Assembly: GCA_001661245.1 (NCBI GenBank)
Contig: KV454014.1
Span: 994,804-1,058,803 of the forward strand
Origin: Pachysolen tannophilus NRRL Y-2460
Taxonomy: Eukaryota > Ascomycota > Pichiomycetes > Alaninales > Pachysolenaceae
Reading direction: 5' to 3'
DNA: 64,000 bases
The notes beneath the pieces were generated by a model. The model searched no databases, was not told where the DNA came from, and saw only the letters and a program-made list of their open reading frames with translations. A program made the translations under genes and the position numbers. This document shows, in pieces, positions 53,233 through 63,683 of the stretch (position 1 is the first letter of the stretch; each line of letters starts with the position of its first letter).

Positions 53233-54623
53233 ATGTCAGGTTTATTGCCATTATCATCATACAACTTAGAGTTAAAGCCGTTTGAGCCAACTCCAGCAAT
53301 TGAAGATGACTTTCCAGTTACTATTAGAATAACTTTAGCTGCAATTGATCCAGAAGATAATGATGGTGAAGGGGTTCCATCTACTTTAAGAATTTTGAAA
53401 AGATCTGCATTCATTGACGATGATGATTTATCTGATTATGATTCTGAAGATGGTTCGTTAGACGAAGACGAAGATGAAGAAGAAGATGAAGAAAAAGAAG
53501 TTGAAGAAGAAGAAGAAAAACCAAAGAAGGGTAAGAAATCAAAGAAGGCACAAAAAGAAGAAGAAGAAGAAGAAGAAGAAGAAGAAGAAGAAGAAGAAGA
53601 AGAAGAAGAAGAAGAAGATGCTGAGGATGTTGATGGTGAAGTTAAGGATGATGATGAAGATGATGAAGAAGATGATGATTTGGATATTGAGGACTTGGAC
53701 GATGGTGTTGAAGAATATGTTGTCTGTACTTTAGGACCAAAATTCCAATACCAACAAACTTTGGATTTAACAATTACTCCAGAAGAAGAAGTTTTCTTTG
53801 TTGTTACTGGTTCTTATGCAATTCATTTAACCGGTAACTATGTTGAACATCCTTACGATGGTGATTCTTCTGATGAAGAAGGTGATTATGATGATTACTC
53901 TGATGAAGATGATTTGGATTCTGAAGATTATGATTTAACTCCAGATGAAGATGAAGTTTTATCTGGTGAGGAAAATTACGATTTGGATGACTTGGAAGAT
54001 GTTGATGATGTTGAAGGTAAAATCGAAGAAATTCTTGAACAAGAAGAAGGAGAAGAAGAAGAAGAAGGATCTGAAAATAAGAAACAAAATAAGAAACGTT
54101 CTTTAAAAGAAACTGAACAACAACCAAGTAAGAAATCCAAGAAATCAAAAGATGAGAAAAGAAATGTTAAATTTTCTGAAAACTTGGAACAAGGTCCAAG
54201 TGGTTCAACTTTAGTATCTGATAAAAAGGAAAAAAAAAGGATTCTACTACTTCACCAGTTTCTGATGAGAAAAAGGGCAAAAAATTCCCAACAAAACAAT
54301 TAATTGGTGGTGTTACCATTGAAGACAGAACCGCAGGTAAAGGTCCAGTTTGTAAAAGCGGCCAAAGAGTAGGTGTCAGATACATTGGTAAATTGAAAAA
54401 CGGTAAAGTTTTTGATAAAAATACCAATGGTAAACCTTTTACCTTTGGACTAGGTAAAGGTGAAGTCATCAAAGGTTGGGATGTTGGTGTCGCAGGCATG
54501 GCTGTTGGCGGTGAAAGAAGAATTGTAATTCCAGCTGCAATGGCTTATGGTAAAAAAGCTTTACCAGGAATTCCAGCAAACTCCGAATTAACATTCGATG
54601 TCAAATTGGTCAGTATTAAATAA
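53233..54623 (+). CDS. FPR3: nucleolar FKBP-type prolyl isomerase Fpr3/Fpr4 (frame interrupted)
   Basis: This is a nucleolar peptidyl-prolyl isomerase and histone chaperone. The N-terminal nucleoplasmin-like domain ([21 protein letters not shown], then [19 protein letters not shown]) is interrupted and followed by long Asp/Glu tracts. A Lys-rich segment and a C-terminal FKBP domain follow ([54 protein letters not shown]). The reading frame shifts by -1 at the nine-A run 54230-54238, between the basic region and the FKBP domain. As one gene it is about 463 aa (S. cerevisiae Fpr3 is 411). As read, the first frame ends at 54303 with a nonsense tail and no isomerase. The FKBP part has no start of its own except an internal ATG at 54393. 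A base-count error, a real lesion or -1 slippage are all possible. Confidence 0.88.
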
Positions 54624-55750
54624 TCCGATTAAAACCAAATTGTTTTTTTTTTTTTTTGTAATTTTTGTAATTTTTGTACTTTTTGTAATTTTTGACTTTC
54701 CAATCTAATTTTTTTTTTTCCTTCTTTTATTATATATTAGAAAAACAGATTAACATCATTCAGAGAGCAAGAAAGAAAAAATTTAAAAAAAAGAAATTTC
54801 TCTAAATCTGTTAATTAAATTATATATATATATAGATAGATGATAATATAAAAAAAAATTTTAAAAGTATCGTTCTGAAACCAGAACGACTATATTTTAA
54901 ATCTTAATTGTTCTGAAAATTCATTATCACTATTTATTATGAACTATTTACACGTTGAAAATAAAATAATTTTTCCGTGACCCAATTGACCTTTTTTTTT
55001 GGCAGACGCGATTTTTTTTTTTTTTTTTATTAAGTTTTTAAGTTTTTCCATAACAGGACCAAAGTGAAGCTCAACAAAAAAAAAAAAATTTTTTTTTCTT
55101 GCTTTTTAAAACAAACGAACTCTTTTGTTATTTTATTAAAATATATATAATATATATAAAAGCTTTATTTAAAGAGCGGTTATCAATTAAAATATAGGGG
55201 GATTTTGTTTTTTTTTATTTGCATTTTACTAAATCTTTATGTATTGTACATAGCTTTATTAGAGAAAAAAGCTACTATTTTGTATTTTTAAAAGACAAGA
55301 AAAAAGTAAGGTTTTAACAAAACAAAAATATATATATATATATAAACAAAAAAACAAAATACAATAGACCAATCCCTTTTTTTTTTTTTTTTTTTGATTT
55401 GTTTTTGATATTCAATTCTTTGTTGGTAGGTCTTATTATCCCCTCTCAAGATACGAAGGATATCTGCTCTTGTTCTTTTCCATTCTTTTTATTTTGAAAA
55501 ATAAAAAAAAAGTAATTGTTTTGTTTCAAATTCCATTGGCGGTTATATTCATTCATATATTTGTTTAACTATTACCCAACACAAAAATTAACTTGTATTA
55601 GATATTAATTGTAGCAATATTTGAAGAAAAAAAAATAGAAAAAGGCAAAGGAAAAAAAAATTTGCCTATAGATAGAGAGATTATAATAATTAATAATAAT
55701 AATAATAATAAGTAAGACAAGTGACAAAAATTTAAACATAATATTACAAA
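54624..55750. promoter_or_regulatory. long HMGR upstream region
   Basis: This 1,127-bp spacer has many poly-T/poly-A tracts. A perfect 7-bp inverted repeat CGTTCTG-AAAC-CAGAACG lies at 54871-54888. TATA-like alternating AT lies near 55140-55160 and 55330-55345. A weak sterol-element-like ATACGA (reverse TCGTAT) lies at 55451-55456. No coding potential was seen. Confidence 0.4.
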
Positions 55751-58417
55751 ATGTCATTTCTTAAGAGCATCGTAACAAAACCGGCGGCCATGTTATCAAA
55801 GACTTCTGCATCATATCCCATACATACCCTTATAACTTTAACTTTATTGGCGTCGTATGCTTATTTGTCAATTGTTGATGAATATATTGTAAGAGGATCA
55901 AATTTGAATAATAACAATGGCGGTAGTGGTTATGTTAATCCTCAAGTTGTTGGTGAAGTTTCATTTTATCATCCTCATGGATCCAATGATTATAATAATT
56001 GGATTGAAATTGAAGATTATTCACAATTTAGTAATGATGTTGATCACATTGCTGTTACTTATTTAACTTTCAAAGATGTTAAAAATCATGAATTACCAGA
56101 AATTAAAGATAGTTTCCAAAGTATGGTAAAAAATGAAAGAATTTTAATTACAGATTTTGATGGAAAAGACAAAGTACTTCTGAATTTAAATAAACTTACA
56201 AGTAGTGATGGTACAAATTGGAAATTAAGACATCCAAATGGTTTAGAATCTTATTCAGATTATGCTAAATTAATTTTCCAAAGATTAGAAAATTGTATAA
56301 GAGGTGCTGAAACTTCAGATATTACTTTAATTGTTATAGCCTATATAGCTATGTGGTATACATTTTGTCAACTTTTCTTTGGAATGAGAGAAGTTGGTTC
56401 AAAATTTTGGTTGGCATTTGGATCATTATTATCATCTGGGTTTGGTTTTTTATTTGCTCTTTATTTTGTTACAATTATTTTAGAATTACCAATCTCTTTA
56501 ACAACACTTAGTGAAGGTTTACCATTTTTAGTTGCAACAATTGGTTTTAAACATAAAGTTGTTTATACTGAACCAATATTGAAATTTATTTCGAAAAATA
56601 AAAGAAAAGATATTCCAAATATCATTGCTCGTGCTGTGGAAGAAGTTGCTGCATTGCATTTAATTAAATATCATTCAATTGTTCTTGGTGCATTTTTAGG
56701 TTGTTCAATTTATGCTCAACATTTAGAAGGTCTTAGAAATTTTTGTATATTAAGTGCTCTGATTTTAGTTTCAGATTTATTGATGACTTTTTCATTTTAT
56801 TCTGCTGTCTTGGCTTTAAAAGCAGAAATTAATAAGGTTCATGAATCATTAGAATTAAAAGAATTTTTACAAGAAGATGGGATTAGCGAAAATGTTGCTG
56901 GTGTTGTTGCTGAAAAAAATAGTAAATCTACAATTTTCCAAAAAAATGCTGGAGTAGTAGGTTTTAAAATTGCAATAATTGCTGTATTTTTCGGTATTCA
57001 TTTATTTGTATTGGGAACTTCTTGGATGTATGATTCTAATTCAGAATATAGAGTTTCATTTGCTGATACTAAACAATTTGTCAATGTCTTGTCAAAAACT
57101 ACTGCACAACATATTAAAATTGGACAAAATGGTACAATTGCAACAATTATGCCTCCTCGTGTTTTCACCCCTACTGGATTTATAGCTAAAGCTGAAGATG
57201 TATTTTTATCCAGTTTACATACCATTGCTAAGGCTACTATTGATCCATTAATTAGTAAATTTTTATTATTGGTCACTGCAATCAGTGTTTCAATCAATGC
57301 TTACTTGTTAAATGCTACTAGGTCACATATCAAAAATGTTTCGGTTGTTGCAGAAGCTGTTTCTGTAGCTGAAAATATTAAAAAAACTGAACATAATAAT
57401 AAAAGTACCGAGACCATTGTTTCTTCATTTAGCAAGCCACTGAATAGAAACTTTGTCAGTTCATCAGTTGAACATGTTGAAACTGATGATACTATATCTT
57501 CAAGTGATGATGATATCAAGTCCGTAGATCTTATTCCAAACCAAGAGCCTAAACGTTCCGTTGAAGAACTTGTTGAATATATGAAAGAAGGAAAGTTGAA
57601 AACATTGTCTGATTCTGAAGTTGCCACTTTAGTAACTGTCGGGAAAGTTCCTCTTTATGCGTTGGAAAAGCAATTAGCTGATAACACTCGTGCTGTTCTG
57701 GTGAGAAGAAAAGCTATTGCTAATTTAGCGGATGCTCCTATTTTAGAGACTAATAAGCTACCTTATAAACATTATGATTACAATCGTGTCTTTGGTGCAT
57801 GTTGCGAAAATGTTATTGGTTATATGCCATTGCCAGTTGGTGTTGCTGGACCATTAATTATTGATGGAAATCCTTTCCATATTCCGATGGCAACTACTGA
57901 AGGATGTCTTGTTGCTTCTACTATGAGAGGTTGTAAAGCTATAAATGCAGGTGGCGGTGTTACTACTGTTTTGACTCTGGATGGTATGACTAGAGGTCCT
58001 TGTGTTTCATTTCCTTCTTTGATCCGTGCAGGTGCAGCAAAGATGTGGTTGGATTCAGAAGAAGGTTCCACTCGTATAAAGAAGGCTTTCAATTCAACTT
58101 CCAGATTTGCAAGATTACAAAGCATTCAATGTTGTTTAGCAGGAACATTATTATTTATTCGTTTTAGAACTACTACTGGAGATGCCATGGGTATGAACAT
58201 GATATCAAAAGGTGTTGAATATTCATTGAAATATATGATTGAAGAGTGTGGATTCGAAGATATGGTTGTTATCTCAGTTTCAGGTAATTATTGTAGCGAT
58301 AAAAAAGCTGCTGCTATAAATTGGATTGAAGGTAGAGGTAAATCGGTTGTTGCTGAGGCAAGAGTTCCTGCAGATGTTGTTCGTAAAGTGTTGAAATCTG
58401 ATGTTAAAAGAAAATAG
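55751..58417 (+). CDS. HMG1: HMG-CoA reductase, catalytic domain cut off before its end
   Basis: This is the rate-limiting, ER-membrane enzyme of the mevalonate/ergosterol pathway (HMG-CoA to mevalonate with NADPH). It has a multi-span N-terminal membrane region (about residues 25-525), a variable linker, and the catalytic domain from about 610. Catalytic Glu717 (TTEGCLVAS) and Lys851 (SDKKAAAINW) are present. Collinearity with yeast Hmg1 ends exactly at VVRKVLKSDV (58405); KRK and a stop follow. The missing ~168 residues, with the catalytic Asp (GQDPAQN) and His (QSHMQHNRK), lie on the minus strand at 58549-59058. Together they make ~1,053 aa, as in yeast (1,054). As read, this protein could not be active. 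Confidence 0.93.
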   Translation: MSFLKSIVTKPAAMLSKTSASYPIHTLITLTLLASYAYLSIVDEYIVRGSNLNNNNGGSGYVNPQVVGEVSFYHPHGSNDYNNWIEIEDYSQFSNDVDHIAVTYLTFKDVKNHELPEIKDSFQSMVKNERILITDFDGKDKVLLNLNKLTSSDGTNWKLRHPNGLESYSDYAKLIFQRLENCIRGAETSDITLIVIAYIAMWYTFCQLFFGMREVGSKFWLAFGSLLSSGFGFLFALYFVTIILELPISLTTLSEGLPFLVATIGFKHKVVYTEPILKFISKNKRKDIPNIIARAVEEVAALHLIKYHSIVLGAFLGCSIYAQHLEGLRNFCILSALILVSDLLMTFSFYSAVLALKAEINKVHESLELKEFLQEDGISENVAGVVAEKNSKSTIFQKNAGVVGFKIAIIAVFFGIHLFVLGTSWMYDSNSEYRVSFADTKQFVNVLSKTTAQHIKIGQNGTIATIMPPRVFTPTGFIAKAEDVFLSSLHTIAKATIDPLISKFLLLVTAISVSINAYLLNATRSHIKNVSVVAEAVSVAENIKKTEHNNKSTETIVSSFSKPLNRNFVSSSVEHVETDDTISSSDDDIKSVDLIPNQEPKRSVEELVEYMKEGKLKTLSDSEVATLVTVGKVPLYALEKQLADNTRAVLVRRKAIANLADAPILETNKLPYKHYDYNRVFGACCENVIGYMPLPVGVAGPLIIDGNPFHIPMATTEGCLVASTMRGCKAINAGGGVTTVLTLDGMTRGPCVSFPSLIRAGAAKMWLDSEEGSTRIKKAFNSTSRFARLQSIQCCLAGTLLFIRFRTTTGDAMGMNMISKGVEYSLKYMIEECGFEDMVVISVSGNYCSDKKAAAINWIEGRGKSVVAEARVPADVVRKVLKSDVKRK

Positions 58418-59055
58418 CAAGAAAGAACAAAAAAAAAAAAAAGAAGAATTAATATGATATATAAAACATGTGCATCAATAATGGGGATGGTGGCATAACA
58501 TTATTCTTTTTTTTTTTTTTTTTTTTGTTGTTGTTGTTGTTGCTGTTATTAGGATTTTATGCATGATCCAATAATCACTTTATCATTATTAGTTTCTGGA
58601 TTGTTGGTACTGGCCACTTTTCTATTATGTTGCATGTGACTTTGAACCAAATGTCCAGCAGCTAACGCAGATAATAAAGATAATTCTGCAGCTAATACTG
58701 CCGATGCCACTATCTTGGCCAATTGTCTAGCATTGTTTCCCGGTTGATCGACATTGGCTCCTTTCACACCTAAAAGTTCCAACATTGCACTCTGAGGTTC
58801 CAAAATAGTACCACCACCTATAGTTCCAACTTCAATAGAAGGCATAGATACAGATATTATTAAATCTCCATTTTCTTTATCTTCATTCATTAAAGTAATA
58901 CAATTTGATGATTCAACATTCTGTGCAGGATCCTGACCTGTAGCTAAATAAATTGCAGTAACTAAATTTGCTGCATGTGCATTAAACCCACCAACAGCAC
59001 CGGCCATTGCAGATCCAATTAAATTCTTATCAACGTTAACTTCAACCAATGATGT
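58406..59055. other. apparent ~650-bp inverted segment carrying the HMGR 3' end
   Basis: TGATGT occurs at both edges (58399-58404 and 59050-59055). In the collinear order the two sides would meet as TGATGT-N-ACATCA, a 13-nt palindrome with one central base. The segment holds the HMGR C-terminal coding part and its downstream sequence in reverse, plus ~140 bp of A/T-rich DNA. Breakpoints are exact to one or two bases because of the shared sequence. Confidence 0.75.
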
Positions 59056-59058
59056 CAC
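58549..59058 (-). pseudogene. HMG-CoA reductase C-terminal fragment on the opposite strand
   Basis: The frame opens with GTG and has no ATG of its own. It reads [73 protein letters not shown] and ends GSCIKS. This is exactly the part of HMGR missing from the plus-strand gene, with no overlap and no gap. It contains the NADPH-binding and dimer elements and catalytic Asp and His. It is not a second HMGR copy, since nothing is duplicated. It is best read as the inverted 3' end of the adjacent gene. Confidence 0.93.
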
Positions 59059-59622
59059 CGTGGAGTTTTTTTATTTCATTTTTTTCATTATTTTATTTTG
59101 GTTGTTTTAGAAAAAAGTAATTGAAAACTGAATTCCTGTAATTTTATATACTATTTATTTAATTTAGAGAAATGTAAAGTCGGCTGTTACTATTTGCCGT
59201 CATTGCACGGCTGAAAGTTAGATCTATTAAATCGTCACATATTGTGGAGTTGTAAGTAAGTGTATCTCGCTCGGCAAAGGAAGTACTGGTCTCCAACGCT
59301 ATTCTGTTTTCACTCGGTACCTGACTCCAATAATTATAAACACTAGATCATCTCAAAAGAGGACCGATAACGATACCGAACCCTCAACGGAGTATCTTTG
59401 ATTTCAAAAAATTTTTGTTAGTTTTCGGTTAAGTGTTGAAAAAAAAAAAAATACCAAAAACAAAAAAAAAAGAAAAAATTTTTTGTATAGTAGTAAAGTA
59501 AGACAGAAATTTTTCAAGATAAATTATCAGGTCTATAAAGAGACCACCCATCGTGATATTTACTGACGATAGTCATATTGTTTTTCTGTTTCTTTTGAGG
59601 AGAGGTATAGGTTTTGCTGGTT
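59059..59622. promoter_or_regulatory. upstream region of the Zn2Cys6 gene
   Basis: This 564-bp spacer holds three CGG/CCG triplets in a short span: CGG at 59181-59183, CCG at 59197-59199 and CGG at 59208-59210. The outer two lie within identical CGGCTG hexamers. Such paired triplets are typical zinc-cluster factor sites and could mean autoregulation. Confidence 0.45.
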
Positions 59623-62600
59623 ATGCAGTCGACTAGCTCCAATACTGTTGGAGATCACGAAGATAATAATAATAATAATAATATAAATAATAGTACCAAG
59701 AGTAGTAGTGGTAATAATGATCAGTTTTATGGTGATTCTGGTTCTAAAACATATCAAGTAGCGCAAGGTAATGAAGCTGTTTTTTCTTCACCAACATCGG
59801 ATGGAAATTCAGGTCGAGGAAAAGTTTATGATGAAAGTAGCAACATGACCGAGTTGGTGGGGATGGAATCGCAGGACGTTTCTGTTTTTACTGGTGATAA
59901 AAATCATGCACCAACAAAGAGAAGAGCTGTTGCTTGTAAGTCATGTCATGCTTTGAAAGTTAAATGTACACCGATAGATGTAAAACTTCCATTAGGGCCT
60001 TGTGTTAGATGTGCTAAGGCGAAAAGAAAGTGTGAAGTGGATTTAGCTCCGGTAAAGAGAAGAAAGAGGAAAATTCAAAAAATTGCCGGTATTGGTGAAG
60101 TTGGAAATCTTTCTTCTCCCGATGATGATACAATAACAACTAACTATAATAATTCCAATCATCGTCATTCGACGATTACAAACGATGCAAAAGTGGACTT
60201 GTTAGAGCTGAGGATAAGGTTCTTGGAAGGACAACTTTCTAATCAACAAAAATCACAACAGTATCAGTACCAACCACATACACATAGTACGAGCCCTGGA
60301 ATGGTATTACATCCAAATTTAATGACTCTTCATCCTCCTGTTTCTAATCCAACACCAAATTTGACTCAAAGTAACTCTTATGGGTTTTTACCATTACAAC
60401 ATACATCTATGAGCATTAACAATAACAAAGATTATCAAAGCTTTGGGAAACCGCTGCTGATGCCTCTGGTTTCCAATCTTCAGCATAGATCTTCTTTTAT
60501 TATTAACGATAACAATCATAATAATGTCCCAAATCTGAATTTACAAGATACGCTGTTACATGAACCATCAGTACAGGCGACAACGTCAATATTGCAACCA
60601 AGTTCAAATCGTGAGCGTTCCAGTATTACTTCTATTGTTCCTAGCAATCGTACGTCTTTGTTTGAAAAACAGATGTCGTCAAGTTTAGAAATTGGGCAAA
60701 GTCATACAAATACAGATGAACTTCAGAAGCTTCAAGAAGAAATAAATTTGTTAATGAACCATCCAAGTATTAAATTATCTCTGTTAGCTGCAAATGTTTT
60801 GAAAATTGCAGATAAGAGAATAGATCTCATCAATAATCAATTTGATAAATCTGAGAATGACATTATAGGGAAAGGATATATTACGAAAGAACAAGCTGAG
60901 GAAAGATTACGTTTGTATAAGGGTACAATGACAAAATTTTTCCCATTTGTCACAATTCCTGAAAATGAAACTGTTGAAAGTTTGAGTAGTGAGAAGCCAT
61001 TTTTATTTTGTACTTTAATGTCAGTTACTGCTGTAGCTGTAGGGAAAGATCAAGTCTTGGAGAAGCAGTTCGATATAGACTTAGTTACTATCAAATCAAT
61101 TACAAATGAGGTTTTAATCATTGGGAACAAGTCAATGGAATTACTTAAAAGTTTATTATTATTATGCATCTGGTATAATACTCCTGAATTGTTTCACCAT
61201 AGGCGTTATCATTTGATCAATTCCTTATGTGTCTCAATGGTTAATGACTTGGGATTAACTGGTAGACCTTATTTTTATTATAATAGAGAAGAAGGCTCAG
61301 TATGTCAGACAGTTTCTTCTGATGACTTAAAGAGCCTAGAGTGTCGTCGTATATTGATGACCTCATATTTCACATCCATAAGCATATGCCTTTTCTTGAG
61401 GAGAAGGATGCAAGTCAGTTGGTCTAATTATTTAGAAGAATGCTGTGATGTTTTGTATAATAGCAATGTGGAAGGAGATAAGATTTTTGTCATATATACA
61501 GAATTAAACCATATGTTGGAAAAAATTTATTTTATTGTTCAATCTGTTAATGATGTTAACGAGGCATTAGAATTAAATTCTGAAAGAATGAGGTATATTG
61601 TCAATGAATTACAATTGAATTTAAATAAAATCAAATCAAAGATCGATAAAGATGATCATTTAAAATTGGCATATTATTACTCTGTTCAAGCTTATCTCCA
61701 TGAGCCAGCTTTACATAAATTGTTACCTAGTGCTAATAATAACAAGGGAATTGACATAGATCTTTTATATGTGGATTTACCGAAAAACATTCTGACATCA
61801 ATAGATAAATGTACCCAATCGTGTTTGGCTACCTTGTATCATGCTAGTCAATTATCTTTAGAAGAAACAACTGTTATGCCATTATTTTTTTCATCCAGAA
61901 TAATATACACAGCAGGTATGTTATTGAGATTAAGATATTTAGTTATTTCAATACCTTCAATGTCTGTTTTCAATTTTGTTCCTAGAGAGTCTGTTGAAAA
62001 AATCCACTTATTATCACAAAAACTTGAAAAGACATATCAAAACTATCCTTCAAACCATTTATTATGCAAGATAAGATTGGTTATTACTGTATTTAATCAA
62101 ACATATACAACACAATTAAAGAATCTTTTGGAAGTTAAATCTAAAAAAAGAGATGAGTCTGATGAGAGAAACTATAGGTCCGAGAATCATCTGGAAAGTT
62201 TGCTGCAAAAAGATCATAGATATTCATTAAAACCATTAGATATCTTATCTGATGCAGCTGCTAAAGCACATGCAGATTCTCAAAAAGAATTTAAAGAAAA
62301 TATTCTTTTCAAGATAACACCAGAAGAACTAAGTAAGAAATCAAATGAAATTTCGGATGACACAAATAATGGAGAGAGTACTAGTAACTACGATAATCGT
62401 ATCATAACAAATGTGAATTTAGACGCTGTGGAATTTTCTTACTACGCTTTAAATGACGAATTTTGGGGAGATTTACTAATGGGCGATAATAATGTTGCAA
62501 ACTTATATGAAAACAACTTTGCTGATAACAGCAACAACAATAACAATAATAATGATTATGAAGAGAACACTGGCGAAAACCCCAATAATGGGTCGATCAG

Positions 62601-62640
62601 GTCGAATGGCTTGAACGGTAATGATGATATGGCGTTTTGA
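59623..62640 (+). CDS. Zn2Cys6 transcription factor (Leu3/War1-like)
   Basis: This 1,005-aa fungal zinc-cluster regulator has its DNA-binding domain at about residues 105-140. CKSCHALKVKC, a linker and CVRCAKAKRKC give the six Cys of a binuclear zinc cluster, and the basic linker VKRRKRKIQK follows. A short coiled coil (VDLLELRIRFLEGQL) comes next, then an Asn/Ser/Gln-rich region. The middle-homology domain covers about 420-850 (FFPFVTIPENETVESLSSEKPF, LLLLCIWYNTPELFHHRRYH, MVNDLGLTGRP). An Asn-rich acidic C-terminus may be the activation domain. The CKSCH-LKVKC signature reminds me of War1, the weak-acid stress regulator, but I cannot assign a symbol. The in-frame TTG upstream (59614) is not used; ATG 59623 follows a TAG. 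Confidence 0.88.
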   Translation: MQSTSSNTVGDHEDNNNNNNINNSTKSSSGNNDQFYGDSGSKTYQVAQGNEAVFSSPTSDGNSGRGKVYDESSNMTELVGMESQDVSVFTGDKNHAPTKRRAVACKSCHALKVKCTPIDVKLPLGPCVRCAKAKRKCEVDLAPVKRRKRKIQKIAGIGEVGNLSSPDDDTITTNYNNSNHRHSTITNDAKVDLLELRIRFLEGQLSNQQKSQQYQYQPHTHSTSPGMVLHPNLMTLHPPVSNPTPNLTQSNSYGFLPLQHTSMSINNNKDYQSFGKPLLMPLVSNLQHRSSFIINDNNHNNVPNLNLQDTLLHEPSVQATTSILQPSSNRERSSITSIVPSNRTSLFEKQMSSSLEIGQSHTNTDELQKLQEEINLLMNHPSIKLSLLAANVLKIADKRIDLINNQFDKSENDIIGKGYITKEQAEERLRLYKGTMTKFFPFVTIPENETVESLSSEKPFLFCTLMSVTAVAVGKDQVLEKQFDIDLVTIKSITNEVLIIGNKSMELLKSLLLLCIWYNTPELFHHRRYHLINSLCVSMVNDLGLTGRPYFYYNREEGSVCQTVSSDDLKSLECRRILMTSYFTSISICLFLRRRMQVSWSNYLEECCDVLYNSNVEGDKIFVIYTELNHMLEKIYFIVQSVNDVNEALELNSERMRYIVNELQLNLNKIKSKIDKDDHLKLAYYYSVQAYLHEPALHKLLPSANNNKGIDIDLLYVDLPKNILTSIDKCTQSCLATLYHASQLSLEETTVMPLFFSSRIIYTAGMLLRLRYLVISIPSMSVFNFVPRESVEKIHLLSQKLEKTYQNYPSNHLLCKIRLVITVFNQTYTTQLKNLLEVKSKKRDESDERNYRSENHLESLLQKDHRYSLKPLDILSDAAAKAHADSQKEFKENILFKITPEELSKKSNEISDDTNNGESTSNYDNRIITNVNLDAVEFSYYALNDEFWGDLLMGDNNVANLYENNFADNSNNNNNNNDYEENTGENPNNGSIRSNGLNGNDDMAF

Positions 62641-62921
62641 TATGAAATTGAATGCTTCTTTTCCACTTTTTTTTTTTTTGCTTTTTGCATTTTTTGCAAT
62701 TCACTGCTTATATGTATAAATAGTTCTTTAGTTAGTTTGGTTAGCATTTTGTTTATAAATTGGATTGGTATTTATAATAATAATTCAAATTTGGTTTGTT
62801 CTGTATTCAATTTTTATTACTATTATTGTATAAAATTGAAAAATTGGAATAAAATTTCTTGATCTTATATGATAGATCAACTAAAGGGGTATAAAAGAAC
62901 AACAAATTCAAACAACAAGAC
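62641..62921. promoter_or_regulatory. promoter of the MAPR-type gene
   Basis: These 281 bp lie between tandem genes. A TATAAAAG box at 62890-62897 sits ~30 bp before the ATG at 62922. A poly-T tract lies at about 62668-62680. Confidence 0.45.
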
Positions 62922-63497
62922 ATGTTAGAAGAGGGAAAGCACCGAAGAACTAGAAATGATCCAGTTTCTGTTTCTTTTACGTTACTAGACATTCTGCGAA
63001 TGGTTATGGGGATATTATTGCTTAATGCATTCCTTTCTTTTTGGTTCACGTCATCCACGGTTTGGGGTTATGATGGTAAACTTTTAAACCCTCAGTATTT
63101 GAAGTTTAAAACTTTTGGTTCATACTTGAACTTGAGTGTTGAAGAATTATCGCTATTCAATGGCTCTGATCCCAAATTGCCTATTTATATTGCAATTGGG
63201 GGTAGGATCTACGATGTTTCATCTTCATCTAAAATATATGGGGTTGGGAATAGTTACAATAAATTTAGTGGGAAAGATGCTTCGAGGGTATTCCATACAG
63301 GTTGCTTATATAAAGAAGATGAATACACTTATGATTTGAGAGGATTAGATGAAGAAAAAGCTTGGAAGGATATCCATCAATGGCAAAATTATTACGATAA
63401 TCATAAGAAATATTGGTATGTGGGTACTGTTCAACACAAGACTTTAAGAGGAGACCCACCTTCTCCTTGTATCAATACGATGAAGTATCACCAATAA
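62922..63497 (+). CDS. membrane-anchored cytochrome b5-like heme/steroid-binding (MAPR) protein
   Basis: This 191-aa protein has a membrane span at about 20-44 (LLDILRMVMGILLLNAFLSFW). A cytochrome b5-like heme/steroid-binding domain of the MAPR type follows at about 67-170. Family marks are LSVEELSLFNGSDPKLPIYIAIGGRIYDV, the heme-pocket region IYGVGNSYNKFSGKDASRVF and WQNYYDNHKKYWYVGTV. Relatives include Dap1/PGRMC1, which bind heme through Tyr and support sterol-synthesis P450s. Here the N-terminal anchor and extra C-terminal tail differ from Dap1, so it is a paralogous family member. Its placement near HMGR may be coincidental. Confidence 0.85.
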   Translation: MLEEGKHRRTRNDPVSVSFTLLDILRMVMGILLLNAFLSFWFTSSTVWGYDGKLLNPQYLKFKTFGSYLNLSVEELSLFNGSDPKLPIYIAIGGRIYDVSSSSKIYGVGNSYNKFSGKDASRVFHTGCLYKEDEYTYDLRGLDEEKAWKDIHQWQNYYDNHKKYWYVGTVQHKTLRGDPPSPCINTMKYHQ

Positions 63498-63683
63498 TAG
63501 AAAGCTTTAATTATTTGGGTTTGGAGTAAGTTTTTTCTTTTTTTTTTGGTCAAATTAAATAATATTTATATATATATATATATTTAAAAGAAAAGATTGA
63601 ATAAATAAATAAAAGGGGGTACATAATTGGAGTTCATTTCTTTCTCAATTCAATTTATTTTTCATAAAACAGCTCAGCTTGCT

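Noticed and set aside
58549-59058. A second, independent HMG-CoA reductase gene
   Set aside because: The fragment begins exactly where the plus-strand gene ends and overlaps it by no residue, so it is the same gene's 3' end reversed.
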